DNA from: Chryseobacterium limigenitum
Lineage (GTDB): Bacteria; Bacteroidota; Bacteroidia; Flavobacteriales; Weeksellaceae
NCBI RefSeq assembly: GCF_900114875.1
Contig: NZ_FPKW01000008.1
Coordinates: 62,001-126,000 of the forward strand
DNA: 64,000 nucleotides
Reading direction: 5' to 3'
Under the pieces are notes generated by a model. That model saw nothing but the letters and a program-made list of their open reading frames with translations. It was not told where the DNA came from and ran no database searches. The stretch's first letter is position 1, and every line of letters begins with the position of its first letter. Shown here one piece after another: positions 8,304 through 16,770 of this stretch. The position numbers and the translations under genes are program-made.

Positions 8304-9230
8304 ATGAAGAAGTTTTTATTGATTCTTTCCGGTTCTGTTGGATTATATGCAAAAGCTCAGGAAGAATTAAAGAAAGATACGATTGTAGCAGATACAGTAA
8401 AGCACTGGTCTGTTTTAGGTAAAAATTCATTGATGTTTAATCAGGCTGCCTTTTCAAACTGGGTCGGCGGTGGAGCTAACAATGTTGGTTGGCTTGCCGG
8501 AACTGATTACAACATTACATATGAAAAAGGCAAAGATCTCTGGGAAAATATTATTGTTTTAAATTACGGACAAAATAATACCCAAGGTATCGGAACTAGA
8601 AAGACTCAGGATGTTATTAATGTTTCTACCAATTATGGAAGGCAGTTTTCAAAAAGCTGGTATCTGTCTGGTGGTGCGAGTTTACTTACCCAATTTGCAG
8701 CTGGATATGAGGATGGAAATAACCCTGAAGCAAAGAAAATATCCAATTTTATGGCTCCCGGATATCTAAACTTTGGTTTGGGTATAACATATAGGCCAAA
8801 TGATAATCTTACCGTTACACTGCGTCCTGCCAATGCGAGATGGACTTTGGTCCTGGATAAAGAGCTTCAGCTTGCAGGAAATTATGGTTTGAAACAAGAC
8901 GGAGATTCCTCTTTATTACAGTTCGGTTTTCTTGGGACAGCTTTGTATAAAGTGAAATTGATGGATAACGTGAGCCTTACAAATACAGCTTCCGTATTCT
9001 CAAATTATCTGGATCATCCAGATAGATTAGTTCTTGCTTATGGAGCCGTTCTGAATTTAAAGGTGAATAAATTTTTATCTTCAAATATAACTGTAGACGT
9101 TCTGTACGATCATAATCAGATTCAAAAAACGCAATTGAAGCAGACGTTAGGAATTGGTCTTGCTTACACTCTTAATAATGGTGTAAAAAAATCTAGCAGG
9201 ATAGACAGCCAATGGTGGCTTAAAAAATAA
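8304..9230 (+). CDS. DUF3078 secreted/outer-membrane protein, copy 1
   Basis: 308 residues with a signal peptide (MKKFLLILSGSVGLYAKAQ). The mature part is beta-rich with alternating aromatic/polar strands and a conserved NWVGGGANN motif, typical of the DUF3078 family of Bacteroidota, which resembles a small outer-membrane beta-barrel; function unknown. It is followed by a close paralogue at 9461-10384 in the same direction, with very similar length and long shared blocks, which indicates tandem duplication. Each copy has its own TAnnTTTG promoter, and this copy has its own terminator (9252-9277), so they are separate transcription units and not an operon. Localisation is inferred. Confidence 0.85.
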   Translation: MKKFLLILSGSVGLYAKAQEELKKDTIVADTVKHWSVLGKNSLMFNQAAFSNWVGGGANNVGWLAGTDYNITYEKGKDLWENIIVLNYGQNNTQGIGTRKTQDVINVSTNYGRQFSKSWYLSGGASLLTQFAAGYEDGNNPEAKKISNFMAPGYLNFGLGITYRPNDNLTVTLRPANARWTLVLDKELQLAGNYGLKQDGDSSLLQFGFLGTALYKVKLMDNVSLTNTASVFSNYLDHPDRLVLAYGAVLNLKVNKFLSSNITVDVLYDHNQIQKTQLKQTLGIGLAYTLNNGVKKSSRIDSQWWLKK

Positions 9231-9251
9231 AATACTGGAAATGGTAGATCT

Positions 9252-9277
9252 AAAGCAATTCAGAAATGGATTGCTTT
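9252..9277 (+). terminator. terminator of DUF3078 copy 1
   Basis: Eight-base stem AAAGCAAT / ATTGCTTT, 10-base loop, followed by more Ts. Located 22 bases after the stop codon. Confidence 0.65.
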
Positions 9278-9404
9278 TTTAATTTTAAATACATTTTATT
9301 TTTAAGTAGCTTTAAGTTTGGGCTTTAAGATTTGCATTAAACCAGATTTAACGTTCAGACAAATAAAGTGTTATGTGGTGAATAGTTATGTCAAAAATAA
9401 GTGA

Positions 9405-9439
9405 TTTGTTTTTTAACAAAAATTATATTTATACTTTTG
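9405..9439 (+). promoter_or_regulatory. Bacteroidota-type promoter of the second DUF3078 gene
   Basis: TTTG at 9405-9408, 23-base spacer, TACTTTTG at 9432-9439. The ATG follows at 9461. It shares only the promoter elements with the region upstream of copy 1, so I cannot see whether the duplication included the promoter. Confidence 0.6.
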
Positions 9440-9460
9440 TGTTAATAAAATTATTCAACT

Positions 9461-10384
9461 ATGAAAAAAGGTTTATTATTAATTTCCATTTCTCTTGGAA
9501 TAAGCGCGGTTGCACAAGAAACAAAAGCTGATGCGCCAGTGGTGGATACTACAAAAGCATGGTCTATTCAGGGGCAAAATACTTTAATGCTGAATCAGGC
9601 TGCCTTTTCAAATTGGGTAGGCGGAGGAGCCAATAACGTTGGCTGGCTTGCCGGAGTTAATTATAACATGACCTACGAAAAAGGCAAAGATCTTTGGGAA
9701 AACATCGTAATTCTTGGCTATGGACAGAATAATACGAAAGGTGTCGGCACAAGAAAAACACAGGACGTTATTAATCTTTCAACAAACTACGGAAGAGAAT
9801 TTAGAAAGAACTGGTATCTTTCCGGAGGTGCGAGCTTACAGACTCAGTTTGCGGGAGGTTATGAAGATGGAAACAATCCGGATGCTAAGAAAATATCCAA
9901 TTTTATGGCTCCGGGATATGTGAATATTGGAGCTGGTGTAACGTACCGTCCTAATGATAATTTTACGATGACGCTTCGTCCTGCCAATGCAAGATGGACT
10001 TTCGTATTGGATAAAGACTTACAATATGCCGGAAGTTATGGTTTAAAAAATGACGGAGATTCTTCACTTTTCCAGTTCGGATTCTTGGGAACAGCAATTT
10101 ATAAAGTGAAACTGATGGAAAATATTAATCTTACAAACACAGCTTCGGTATTTTCAAATTATCTGGATCATCCTGAAAGATTAGTTCTTGCTTACGGCGC
10201 TGTTCTGAATATGAAAATTAATAAGTTTATCTCATCAAATATTACATTGGATTTAATGTACGATCATAATCAGATTCAAAAAACGCAGCTAAAGCAGACT
10301 TTAGGCGTTGGTTTTGCATATAATATTGATAACGGCAGAAAACGTTCTGATAAAAAAGATAATCAATCTTGGATGAAGAAATAA
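9461..10384 (+). CDS. DUF3078 secreted/outer-membrane protein, copy 2
   Basis: 307 residues; signal peptide MKKGLLLISISLGISAVAQ, then the same DUF3078 beta-rich body as the preceding gene, with shared blocks such as SNWVGGGANNVGWLAG, YEKGKDLWEN, KKISNFMAPGY and LRPANARWT. Differences concentrate in the signal peptide, the first mature residues and the C-terminal tail. No enzyme motif is visible. The convergent sufD gene lies on the other side of a strong bidirectional terminator. A short heptad-like array begins 3 bases after the stop codon (10388-10422). Confidence 0.85.
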   Translation: MKKGLLLISISLGISAVAQETKADAPVVDTTKAWSIQGQNTLMLNQAAFSNWVGGGANNVGWLAGVNYNMTYEKGKDLWENIVILGYGQNNTKGVGTRKTQDVINLSTNYGREFRKNWYLSGGASLQTQFAGGYEDGNNPDAKKISNFMAPGYVNIGAGVTYRPNDNFTMTLRPANARWTFVLDKDLQYAGSYGLKNDGDSSLFQFGFLGTAIYKVKLMENINLTNTASVFSNYLDHPERLVLAYGAVLNMKINKFISSNITLDLMYDHNQIQKTQLKQTLGVGFAYNIDNGRKRSDKKDNQSWMKK

Positions 10385-10387
10385 ATA

Positions 10388-10422
10388 GGTGAATGGTAAA
10401 TTTTGCTTCGCAAGTGAATTGT
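10388..10422. repeat. degenerate heptad array after DUF3078 copy 2
   Basis: Seven-base units GGTGAAT, GGTAAAT, TTTGCTT, CGCAAGT, GAATTGT starting 3 bases past the stop codon. Only the first two units are clearly related, so this is the weakest of the four heptad-periodic stretches in the window. Confidence 0.35.
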
Positions 10423-10457
10423 CCATGTAAAAGCAATAAAATCAGCCACTTTAAATA

Positions 10458-10488
10458 AAAAAAGCACTTCAAATTGAAGTGCTTTTTT
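10458..10488. terminator. bidirectional terminator between DUF3078 copy 2 and sufD
   Basis: Thirteen-base perfect stem AAAAAAGCACTTC / GAAGTGCTTTTTT with a 5-base loop. The A and T runs at either end give a U tract in both directions, serving both convergent genes. Confidence 0.85.
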
Positions 10489-10503
10489 ATGATCAATTTA
10501 TTT

Positions 10504-11811
10504 TTAGAACTCTATGTCTACGTTTAGTTTCTCTGCCAAAAGCTTTGAAACTTTCTCTTTAAGAGGTTCAATATCGATATTCTGCATCGCATCATTTGCA
10601 AACGCATATAACAATAAAGCCTGCGCTTCTTTTTTAGAAATACCTCTTGCTCTTAGATAAAATAATGCATCCTCATTCAATTGTCCAACCGTACAGCCGT
10701 GAGAACACTTCACATCGTCTGCGAAAATCTCCAACTGAGGTTTTGTATCAATTGTAGCTCCTTCGTTTAACAAAACATTGTTATTTTGCTGATAAGCATT
10801 CGTTTTCTGAGCGATCTTATCAACGAAAACCTTTCCGTTAAATACGCCGTGCGCATTATCTTTGAAAATACCTTTGTAATTCTGGTAACTTTCACAGTTG
10901 GGTGTCTTATGATGAACCGCCGTGTGGTGGTCTACCAATTGGTCTTTCCCAATAATTGTGATTCCGTTCATGAATGAATTAATGTTTGATCCATTATGAA
11001 TAAAATCCAGGTTATTTCTAACCAATTTACCTCCGAAAGTGAACGTGTTAACTGTTGTTAAACTGTCTTTTTCCTGCTTTGCGAAAGTACTGTCAACAAG
11101 ATAAGACGTATCATTATCGTTTTGAAGTTTGTGCCAATCTGCTTTTGCATTTGGATACGTGAAAATCTCCGTTACAGAATTTGTTAATACAAATGTATCA
11201 TCAAAATTGTGGTGACTTTCGATAATTTCCACTTTTGCTCCATCTTCTACGATCAACAAATTTCTTGTGTTGTAGAAAGTGTTTTCTTCTTGATTTTGAG
11301 AGATATAGAAAACATGGATTGGTTTTTCAATCACTACATTTTTCGGAACTTTCAGAAAGAAACCGTATTTGCAATATGCAAGATTTAAATCTGTAAAAGC
11401 CGAATTTCCGTCAGCAATTGTATTAAAATATTTCTCAAAAACTTCTTTGTGGTTCTCGTCATTCAAAGCGTAATTAAATGATAAGAATTCTACATTTTCG
11501 ATAGAAACTTTAGATAATTCTTTATGAAGTTTACCGTTTACAAAAACGATCCAGTCAAAATTTTCTTCCCCTAAATGCAGTTCGTCGAATTGCTCTTTGG
11601 TGATATTGTGACTTTCTTTCGGGAAAAAGTTATAGTTTTTCTCCGTGATCTCTTTGATGTTGGTATATTTATATTCTTCGTCTTTTTTGGTAGGAAAACC
11701 AATGCTTTCAAACTTTTGAAGAGCAGATTTTCTATCTTCATCCAGAAATCTGTGACGAAGACCTTCCAAAAATTCACCGTGGTTGTCAATAATTTGATCG
11801 TATAAAGCCAT
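10504..11811 (-). CDS. sufD: Fe-S cluster assembly protein SufD
   Basis: 435-residue scaffold subunit that partners SufB and SufC in de novo iron-sulfur cluster assembly. The C-terminal half is a right-handed beta-helix ending with the family segment FADDVKCSHGCTVGQL ... FYLRARGI. The frame extends upstream to a GTG at 11832 and an ATG at 11829; the ATG at 11811 (MALYDQIIDNHGEFL) is chosen because it gives the compact N-terminus I expect for this lineage, but the upstream starts cannot be excluded. It is the last gene of the sufA-like/sufB/sufC/sufD cluster, 119 bases after sufC. Confidence 0.94.
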   Translation of the reverse strand: MALYDQIIDNHGEFLEGLRHRFLDEDRKSALQKFESIGFPTKKDEEYKYTNIKEITEKNYNFFPKESHNITKEQFDELHLGEENFDWIVFVNGKLHKELSKVSIENVEFLSFNYALNDENHKEVFEKYFNTIADGNSAFTDLNLAYCKYGFFLKVPKNVVIEKPIHVFYISQNQEENTFYNTRNLLIVEDGAKVEIIESHHNFDDTFVLTNSVTEIFTYPNAKADWHKLQNDNDTSYLVDSTFAKQEKDSLTTVNTFTFGGKLVRNNLDFIHNGSNINSFMNGITIIGKDQLVDHHTAVHHKTPNCESYQNYKGIFKDNAHGVFNGKVFVDKIAQKTNAYQQNNNVLLNEGATIDTKPQLEIFADDVKCSHGCTVGQLNEDALFYLRARGISKKEAQALLLYAFANDAMQNIDIEPLKEKVSKLLAEKLNVDIEF

Positions 11812-11930
11812 TACTGCGATTTCGGCCATCACACCTTTTTTATATATTTGAATATTGTAATAATACTGCGGTTTTTCCGCTTTGTTTTTTAGTTAAAATT
11901 GATAAAATCTTAACTGAAAACTTTTTCTTC

Positions 11931-12674
11931 TTAATTAAGAAGCCAATCGTAACCTTTCTCTTCAAGCTCTAAAGCCAGAGATTTGTCTCCTGTTTTGATG
12001 ATCTTTCCGTCTGCTAAAACGTGTACAAAATCAGGTTGAATATAGTTAAGCAATCTTTGATAGTGAGTAATCAAAAGAACTGCATTTCCTTCGTTTTTGA
12101 ATGTATTTACTCCATCTGCAACGATTCTCAACGCATCAATGTCTAATCCTGAATCTGTTTCATCAAGAATAGCCAATTTTGGGTTAAGCATCATCATCTG
12201 GAAGATTTCGTTTCTTTTCTTTTCACCTCCTGAAAAACCTTCATTTAATGATCTTGAAAGGAAATCTTTTTTAATTCCCAATTGCTCAGATTTCTCACGA
12301 ATCATCGCTAACATTTCTTTTGCAGACATGTCTTCCAATCCGTTTGCTTTTCTGGTTTCGTTTAAAGCAGCTTTGATAAAGTTGGTTACAGAAACCCCGG
12401 GAATTTCCACAGGATATTGGAAAGAAAGGAAAATACCTTTGTGCGCTCTGTCTTCCGGAGCATCTTCAATGATGTCTTCTCCTTGAAAAAGAATTTCCCC
12501 GTCTGTAACTTCATACTCTTCTTTTCCTGCAATTACAGAAGAAAGAGTAGATTTTCCGGCTCCGTTTGGTCCCATGATCGCATGAACTTCACCCGGTTTT
12601 ATTTCGAGATTGATACCTTTTAAAATTTCTGCGCCATCTGCAATTTTGGCGTGCAAGTTTTTTATATTTAACAT
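11931..12674 (-). CDS. sufC: Fe-S cluster assembly ATPase SufC
   Basis: 247-residue ABC-type ATPase of the SufBC(2)D complex; it is soluble, not a transporter. Visible: Walker [10 protein letters not shown], the Q-loop region [12 protein letters not shown], the signature [10 protein letters not shown], Walker [13 protein letters not shown] and the switch His in [13 protein letters not shown] hydrolysis drives rearrangement of the SufB-SufD scaffold. It lies between sufB and sufD on the same strand, with spacers of about 120-150 bases on both sides. Confidence 0.97.
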   Translation of the reverse strand: MLNIKNLHAKIADGAEILKGINLEIKPGEVHAIMGPNGAGKSTLSSVIAGKEEYEVTDGEILFQGEDIIEDAPEDRAHKGIFLSFQYPVEIPGVSVTNFIKAALNETRKANGLEDMSAKEMLAMIREKSEQLGIKKDFLSRSLNEGFSGGEKKRNEIFQMMMLNPKLAILDETDSGLDIDALRIVADGVNTFKNEGNAVLLITHYQRLLNYIQPDFVHVLADGKIIKTGDKSLALELEEKGYDWLLN

Positions 12675-12823
12675 ACTTTTAAATTTATCGCAAGGCTAGA
12701 CTAAGATTTTTTTAATCTCCTTTGCTAAACAAAGGCGCTAACGCTTATCAATGAAATACTATTTCTTTATTTTTTGTTTTAAACATTAAGAATTTATCAA
12801 ATAAAAACTTAATACTTATATAT

Positions 12824-14272
12824 CTATCCTACAGAACCCTCTAATGAAATTTCCAACAGTTTCTGCGCTTCAATAGCAAATTCCATTGGTAATTTATTTA
12901 AAACTTCTTTACTGAATCCGTTGACGATCAAAGCAATTGCTCTTTCAGTATCAATACCTCTTTGGTTACAGTAGAAAATCTGATCTTCACCGATTTTTGA
13001 AGTCGTTGCCTCGTGCTCTAACTGAGCCGTAGGATCTTTAATTTCAATATAAGGGAAGGTATGTGCACCACATTCGTTACCCATTAGCAAAGAGTCACAT
13101 TGAGAGAAATTTCTTGCTCCTTTTGCAGAAGGCATTACTTTTACCAAACCTCTGTATGAATTCTGAGATTTTCCTGCAGAGATTCCTTTAGAAATGATCG
13201 TTGATCTGGTATTTTTACCAATGTGGATCATTTTTGTTCCTGTATCTGCATATTGGTGATTGTTAGTCACAGCAATAGAGTAGAACTCACCAATTGAGTT
13301 ATCACCTTTCAAGATACAAGACGGATATTTCCAAGTTACAGCAGAACCGGTTTCAACCTGAGTCCAAGAGATTTTTGCATTTCTTTCGCAAAGTCCTCTT
13401 TTCGTTACAAAATTGAAAACACCTCCTTTTCCTTCTTCATTTCCCGGATACCAGTTTTGAACGGTTGAATATTTAATTTCAGCACCATCCATTGCAATAA
13501 GTTCTACAACAGCGGCGTGAAGCTGGTTTTCGTCTCTTGATGGTGCTGTACAGCCTTCAAGGTAAGAAACATAACTTCCTTCATCAGCGATAACGATCGT
13601 TCTTTCAAACTGACCTGTTCCTGCCTGATTGATACGGAAATAAGTCGAAAGTTCCATAGGACATCTTACGCCTTTTGGAATATAGCAGAAACTTCCGTCA
13701 GAAAATACTGCAGAATTTAATGCTGCATAAAAATTATCTCCTCTAGGAACTACTTTACCAAGATATTTCTTAACAAGATCCGGGTGATTTTTGATCGCCT
13801 CAGAAATTGAACAGAAAATAATTCCTTTTTCCATTAACGTGTCCTGAAAGGTCGTTTTAACAGAAACTGAATCTATTACGATATCTACAGCAACTCCTGA
13901 AAGTCTTTTTTGTTCTTCAATATTGATTCCTAATTTGGCAAAAGTTGCCAATAATTCCGGATCTACTTCATCTAAGCTTTCTAGTTCTGGCTTAGATTTA
14001 GGGGCTGCATAATATTTAATCGCCTGAAAATCAGGTTTTGTATATTTAATGTTTGCCCAATCAGGTTCTGTCATTTTCAGCCAGATTCTGAAAGATTCCA
14101 AACGCCATTCAGTCATCCATTCCGGCTCTTCTTTTTTAGCAGAGATGGCACGAACGATATCTTCATTTAAACCAATCGGGAAATCTTCATAATCGATCTT
14201 TGTTTCCCAACCGAATTCATATTTCTTATTTTCTAAATCGACTCTTAAGTCGTCTTCAGTGTATTTACTCAT
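12824..14272 (-). CDS. sufB: Fe-S cluster assembly scaffold SufB
   Basis: 482 residues, the normal SufB length. It forms the scaffold on which a cluster is built from SufS-derived sulfur. Conserved segments seen: [39 protein letters not shown] (with the conserved Cys), and the C-terminal [22 protein letters not shown] ... [23 protein letters not shown]. It has sufC downstream (149-base spacer) and the SufA-like gene upstream (82-base spacer that carries a heptad-periodic array). Confidence 0.97.
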   Translation of the reverse strand: MSKYTEDDLRVDLENKKYEFGWETKIDYEDFPIGLNEDIVRAISAKKEEPEWMTEWRLESFRIWLKMTEPDWANIKYTKPDFQAIKYYAAPKSKPELESLDEVDPELLATFAKLGINIEEQKRLSGVAVDIVIDSVSVKTTFQDTLMEKGIIFCSISEAIKNHPDLVKKYLGKVVPRGDNFYAALNSAVFSDGSFCYIPKGVRCPMELSTYFRINQAGTGQFERTIVIADEGSYVSYLEGCTAPSRDENQLHAAVVELIAMDGAEIKYSTVQNWYPGNEEGKGGVFNFVTKRGLCERNAKISWTQVETGSAVTWKYPSCILKGDNSIGEFYSIAVTNNHQYADTGTKMIHIGKNTRSTIISKGISAGKSQNSYRGLVKVMPSAKGARNFSQCDSLLMGNECGAHTFPYIEIKDPTAQLEHEATTSKIGEDQIFYCNQRGIDTERAIALIVNGFSKEVLNKLPMEFAIEAQKLLEISLEGSVG

Positions 14273-14285
14273 TTTAATAGATTTT

Positions 14286-14357
14286 AGATGTTAAAATGCA
14301 GATGTTAAAATTTCGCAATATGCTAACTTCTAACCTCTAGTTTCTAACTTCTAATTA
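14286..14357. repeat. heptad-periodic array in the sufA-like/sufB spacer
   Basis: On the plus strand 14323-14357 reads as five contiguous 7-base units CTAACTT, CTAACCT, CTAGTTT, CTAACTT, CTAATTA; the last contains the stop codon of the SufA-like gene. Next to it AGATGTTAAAAT occurs twice with a 14-base period (14286-14297, 14300-14311). It fills most of the spacer inside the suf operon. Confidence 0.6.
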
Positions 14358-14684
14358 TAAAGAAAAACTCTCTCCACAACCACACGTTCTGGATGCATTA
14401 GGATTGTTGAAAACAAACCCCTTTCCGTTTAATCCTCCTGAATACTCAAGAATTGTTCCTGCTAAATAAAGGATAGCTTTTTTTTCAACAACAATTTTCA
14501 CATCATTGTCTTCAAAAATTTGATCTGTGTCTGCTTTTTGATTGTCAAATCCCAAAACATACTCTAAACCAGAACATCCTCCACTTTTCACCCCTACTCT
14601 TATATAATCTTCAGCAGGGTTGAAGCCATCTTCCGTCATAAGTTGGATAGCTTTTGCCTTTGCTTGGTCTGATACTTTTATCAT
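14355..14684 (-). CDS. sufA: A-type iron-sulfur carrier (HesB/IscA/SufA family)
   Basis: 109-residue A-type Fe-S carrier. The three ligand cysteines are present: C37 (GGCSGLEY) and the C-terminal pair C101 and C103 (RTCGCGESFSL). It accepts clusters from the SufBCD scaffold and delivers them to apoproteins. As first gene of the suf cluster it follows a TTTG / TAnnTTTG promoter (14713-14744). The SufA name is chosen from context; sequence alone would also fit IscA or ErpA. Confidence 0.9.
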   Translation of the reverse strand: MIKVSDQAKAKAIQLMTEDGFNPAEDYIRVGVKSGGCSGLEYVLGFDNQKADTDQIFEDNDVKIVVEKKAILYLAGTILEYSGGLNGKGFVFNNPNASRTCGCGESFSL

Positions 14685-14712
14685 TGTATTTATTTAGAAT
14701 GATTTAATCTTG

Positions 14713-14744
14713 CAAAAATACGAACTAATTTCCGCAATCTCAAA
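14713..14744 (-). promoter_or_regulatory. Bacteroidota-type promoter of the suf operon
   Basis: On the minus strand TTTG (14741-14744), 20-base spacer, TATTTTTG (14713-14720). Predicted start near 14706, about 22 bases before the SufA-like ATG. I see no IscR-like operator that I could defend. Confidence 0.6.
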
Positions 14745-14858
14745 TTGAAGATATCTATTTTAATGATTCTAATCTTATTAAGTTCATTATTGATATGATT
14801 GTTAATGTTAAAATTGTATAAATTTTCTATCCCCAATCGGGAAACTCTGTTTTTGATT

Positions 14859-14866
14859 TAACTTTG
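14859..14866 (+). promoter_or_regulatory. -7 element upstream of the GLPGLI pair
   Basis: TAACTTTG fits TAnnTTTG, 33 bases before the ATG at 14899. No TTG at the expected spacing upstream is visible, so only the -7 half is supported. Confidence 0.4.
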
Positions 14867-14898
14867 AATAGGATTTTTTATCTATAAAAGAAATAATA

Positions 14899-15837
14899 AT
14901 GAAAAAGAAACTTTTTGTTTTTTTAGTGTTGTTTTTAGTAACAATGTCTTACGCACAGACTACAAGATACATTTATGAAACTTCGGTGAATCCGGATTCG
15001 ATTAATCTGGTGAGTTTAAAGAACGAGAAAACATTTTTAGATATTAAAGGAAATCATTCTTTGTTTATCAGTGAAAATAAATTAATTAAAGATTCTTTAT
15101 TCTCAACATTTAAACTTGACGAAAAACAAGATATTAAAAAAGGAGAAAAAGATTTTTCGAAGCTTGGTATAAAAAAACATCTTGAGCCTACTTTTTTTGA
15201 ATATTACATTACTAAAGATATTCCCGGGCAAAAGGTTTATTATTATGATAGAGTAGTCGGGAAGCAAATTTATTATCAGGAAGACAGACCTTTAAAATGG
15301 GAGATAACTGATGTCACAGAGAAACAGAACGGATATCTGTCCCAAAAAGCAGTAGCCAATTTTGGAGGTAGAATCTGGACGGCATGGTTTACAAAAGACA
15401 TTGCTATTTCTGACGGCCCCTACAAACTTTCGGGATTACCGGGACTGATTGTGAAGCTAGAAGATGATAAAGGCGATTATAAATTTGATCTTATTAAGAA
15501 AATTATCGTTAAAAATGCTTTTGAAGAACCCATTAGTTCTGATGCTAAGCTAAGCACAAGGGTAAACTTTAATGGAGATAAAGCCGCATTGGAGCTGGAA
15601 TTTGTAAAAAACAAAAGGCTGGGTGGTAATGGAGAGGGGATGCAAGGTTTTAACGGCGGCGGAGGAAGACATGGCGCCGGAATGGGCGGTATGAGAGGCG
15701 GCAATCATTTAGGTGGTGGTGAAGGAATGTCTCACAGAGGAGGAATGGAGGGCAATAATCCATCGATGTCAAGCGCTAATACAGAAAATACTTCTTTTAA
15801 AAGCAGTATGAACCAAAACCCAATTGAATTAAAATAA
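14899..15837 (+). CDS. GLPGLI-family exported protein with Gly-rich tail, copy 1
   Basis: 312 residues with a signal peptide (MKKKLFVFLVLFLVTMSYAQ). The body carries the family hallmark SGLPGLIVKLEDDKGDYKFDL, the eponymous motif of this Bacteroidota-specific group, preceded by AWFTKDI. The last third is low-complexity and rich in Gly, Met, Asn and His (repeats such as GGGRHGAGMGGMRGGN), and it ends in NPIELK. Function is unknown; the family is predicted periplasmic or surface-exposed. A second member follows 8 bases downstream and ends in the same NPIELK, so the two form one operon from duplication. Confidence 0.88.
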   Translation: MKKKLFVFLVLFLVTMSYAQTTRYIYETSVNPDSINLVSLKNEKTFLDIKGNHSLFISENKLIKDSLFSTFKLDEKQDIKKGEKDFSKLGIKKHLEPTFFEYYITKDIPGQKVYYYDRVVGKQIYYQEDRPLKWEITDVTEKQNGYLSQKAVANFGGRIWTAWFTKDIAISDGPYKLSGLPGLIVKLEDDKGDYKFDLIKKIIVKNAFEEPISSDAKLSTRVNFNGDKAALELEFVKNKRLGGNGEGMQGFNGGGGRHGAGMGGMRGGNHLGGGEGMSHRGGMEGNNPSMSSANTENTSFKSSMNQNPIELK

Positions 15838-15845
15838 AATTTAAA

Positions 15846-16718
15846 ATGAAAAAAATAGGAATCATTGCTTTAGCACTGTTCATGCAGAACATCTATGCAC
15901 AAGCCAACAGATTTGTGTATCAGGTGACCATGAAGCCAGATGCAGCAAATAAAAACGATATAAAGACCGAAAATGCATATCTGGATATCTCAGCAGAAAA
16001 ATCTATGTTTTATTCTGAAAACAGACTGAAAAGAGATTCTATCATGCAGCAAAACTTTCAAAGCGGTGGTGCGAGAGGTTTTAACAGAGATCAAATGGAA
16101 GGGTTGCGTTCAAATATTAATTATTCAATAGAAAAAGATAAAATCAATCAAAAGACTTTTTTTAAAGACAGAATAGGCCGGGATAATTATTCTTACGAAG
16201 AAGATCGCCCCTTAACCTGGAAGATCCTTCCTGAAACCACAAAAATCGGAGAGTATAAAGTTCAAAAAGCTGAAACAGATTTCGGCGGCAGAAAATGGAC
16301 GGCTTGGTTTACAACGGATCTGCCTTATCAGGATGGGCCGTACAAATTTACGGGACTTCCAGGGTTGATCGTAAAAGTGGAAGATGCTCAGGGAGAGTAT
16401 TCTTTTGATTTAATGAAAAACTATAAAATTGCCGATTTCCCGACAATGAATCAGTTTGGGAATACCATTAAAGTAAAAAGAGCAGATTATTTAAAACAAC
16501 AGGAAAAATACAGAACTGATCCAATGTCATTCATGAGCCAACAAGGCGGAGGGTTTTCTCAGACCAGAATTGGAGGTAGTGGTATTGCTTCACCAAGATC
16601 AGGTGGAGGCGGTGGAGGCCGTGGCGGAAATCAAAATCCTGCCGAAATGAGAAAGAGAATGGAAGACAGAATAAAAGAGGAAGCTAAAAACAACAGCAAT
16701 CCGATAGAGTTGAAATAA
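15846..16718 (+). CDS. GLPGLI-family exported protein with Gly-rich tail, copy 2
   Basis: 290 residues; signal peptide MKKIGIIALALFMQNIYAQ. Same architecture as its neighbour: EEDRPLTWKI, FGGRKWTAWFT, DGPYKFTGLPGLIVKVEDAQG, then a Gly/Arg-rich linker (GGGGGGRGGNQNP) and the terminal NPIELK. The linker differs strongly between the copies whereas the core and last residues are conserved, so the linker may be a flexible spacer and the tail may be functional. Gene end coincides with a strong terminator (16722-16750). Confidence 0.88.
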   Translation: MKKIGIIALALFMQNIYAQANRFVYQVTMKPDAANKNDIKTENAYLDISAEKSMFYSENRLKRDSIMQQNFQSGGARGFNRDQMEGLRSNINYSIEKDKINQKTFFKDRIGRDNYSYEEDRPLTWKILPETTKIGEYKVQKAETDFGGRKWTAWFTTDLPYQDGPYKFTGLPGLIVKVEDAQGEYSFDLMKNYKIADFPTMNQFGNTIKVKRADYLKQQEKYRTDPMSFMSQQGGGFSQTRIGGSGIASPRSGGGGGGRGGNQNPAEMRKRMEDRIKEEAKNNSNPIELK

Positions 16719-16721
16719 AAC

Positions 16722-16750
16722 AAAACCCTGAAGAGCTTCTTCAGGGTTTT
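16722..16750. terminator. bidirectional terminator between the GLPGLI pair and the metallopeptidase
   Basis: Stem AAAACCCTGAAGA / TCTTCAGGGTTTT with a 3-base loop, between convergent genes. A and T runs flank both arms. Confidence 0.85.
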
Positions 16751-16770
16751 TAATTTTTATAAGGATCAAT

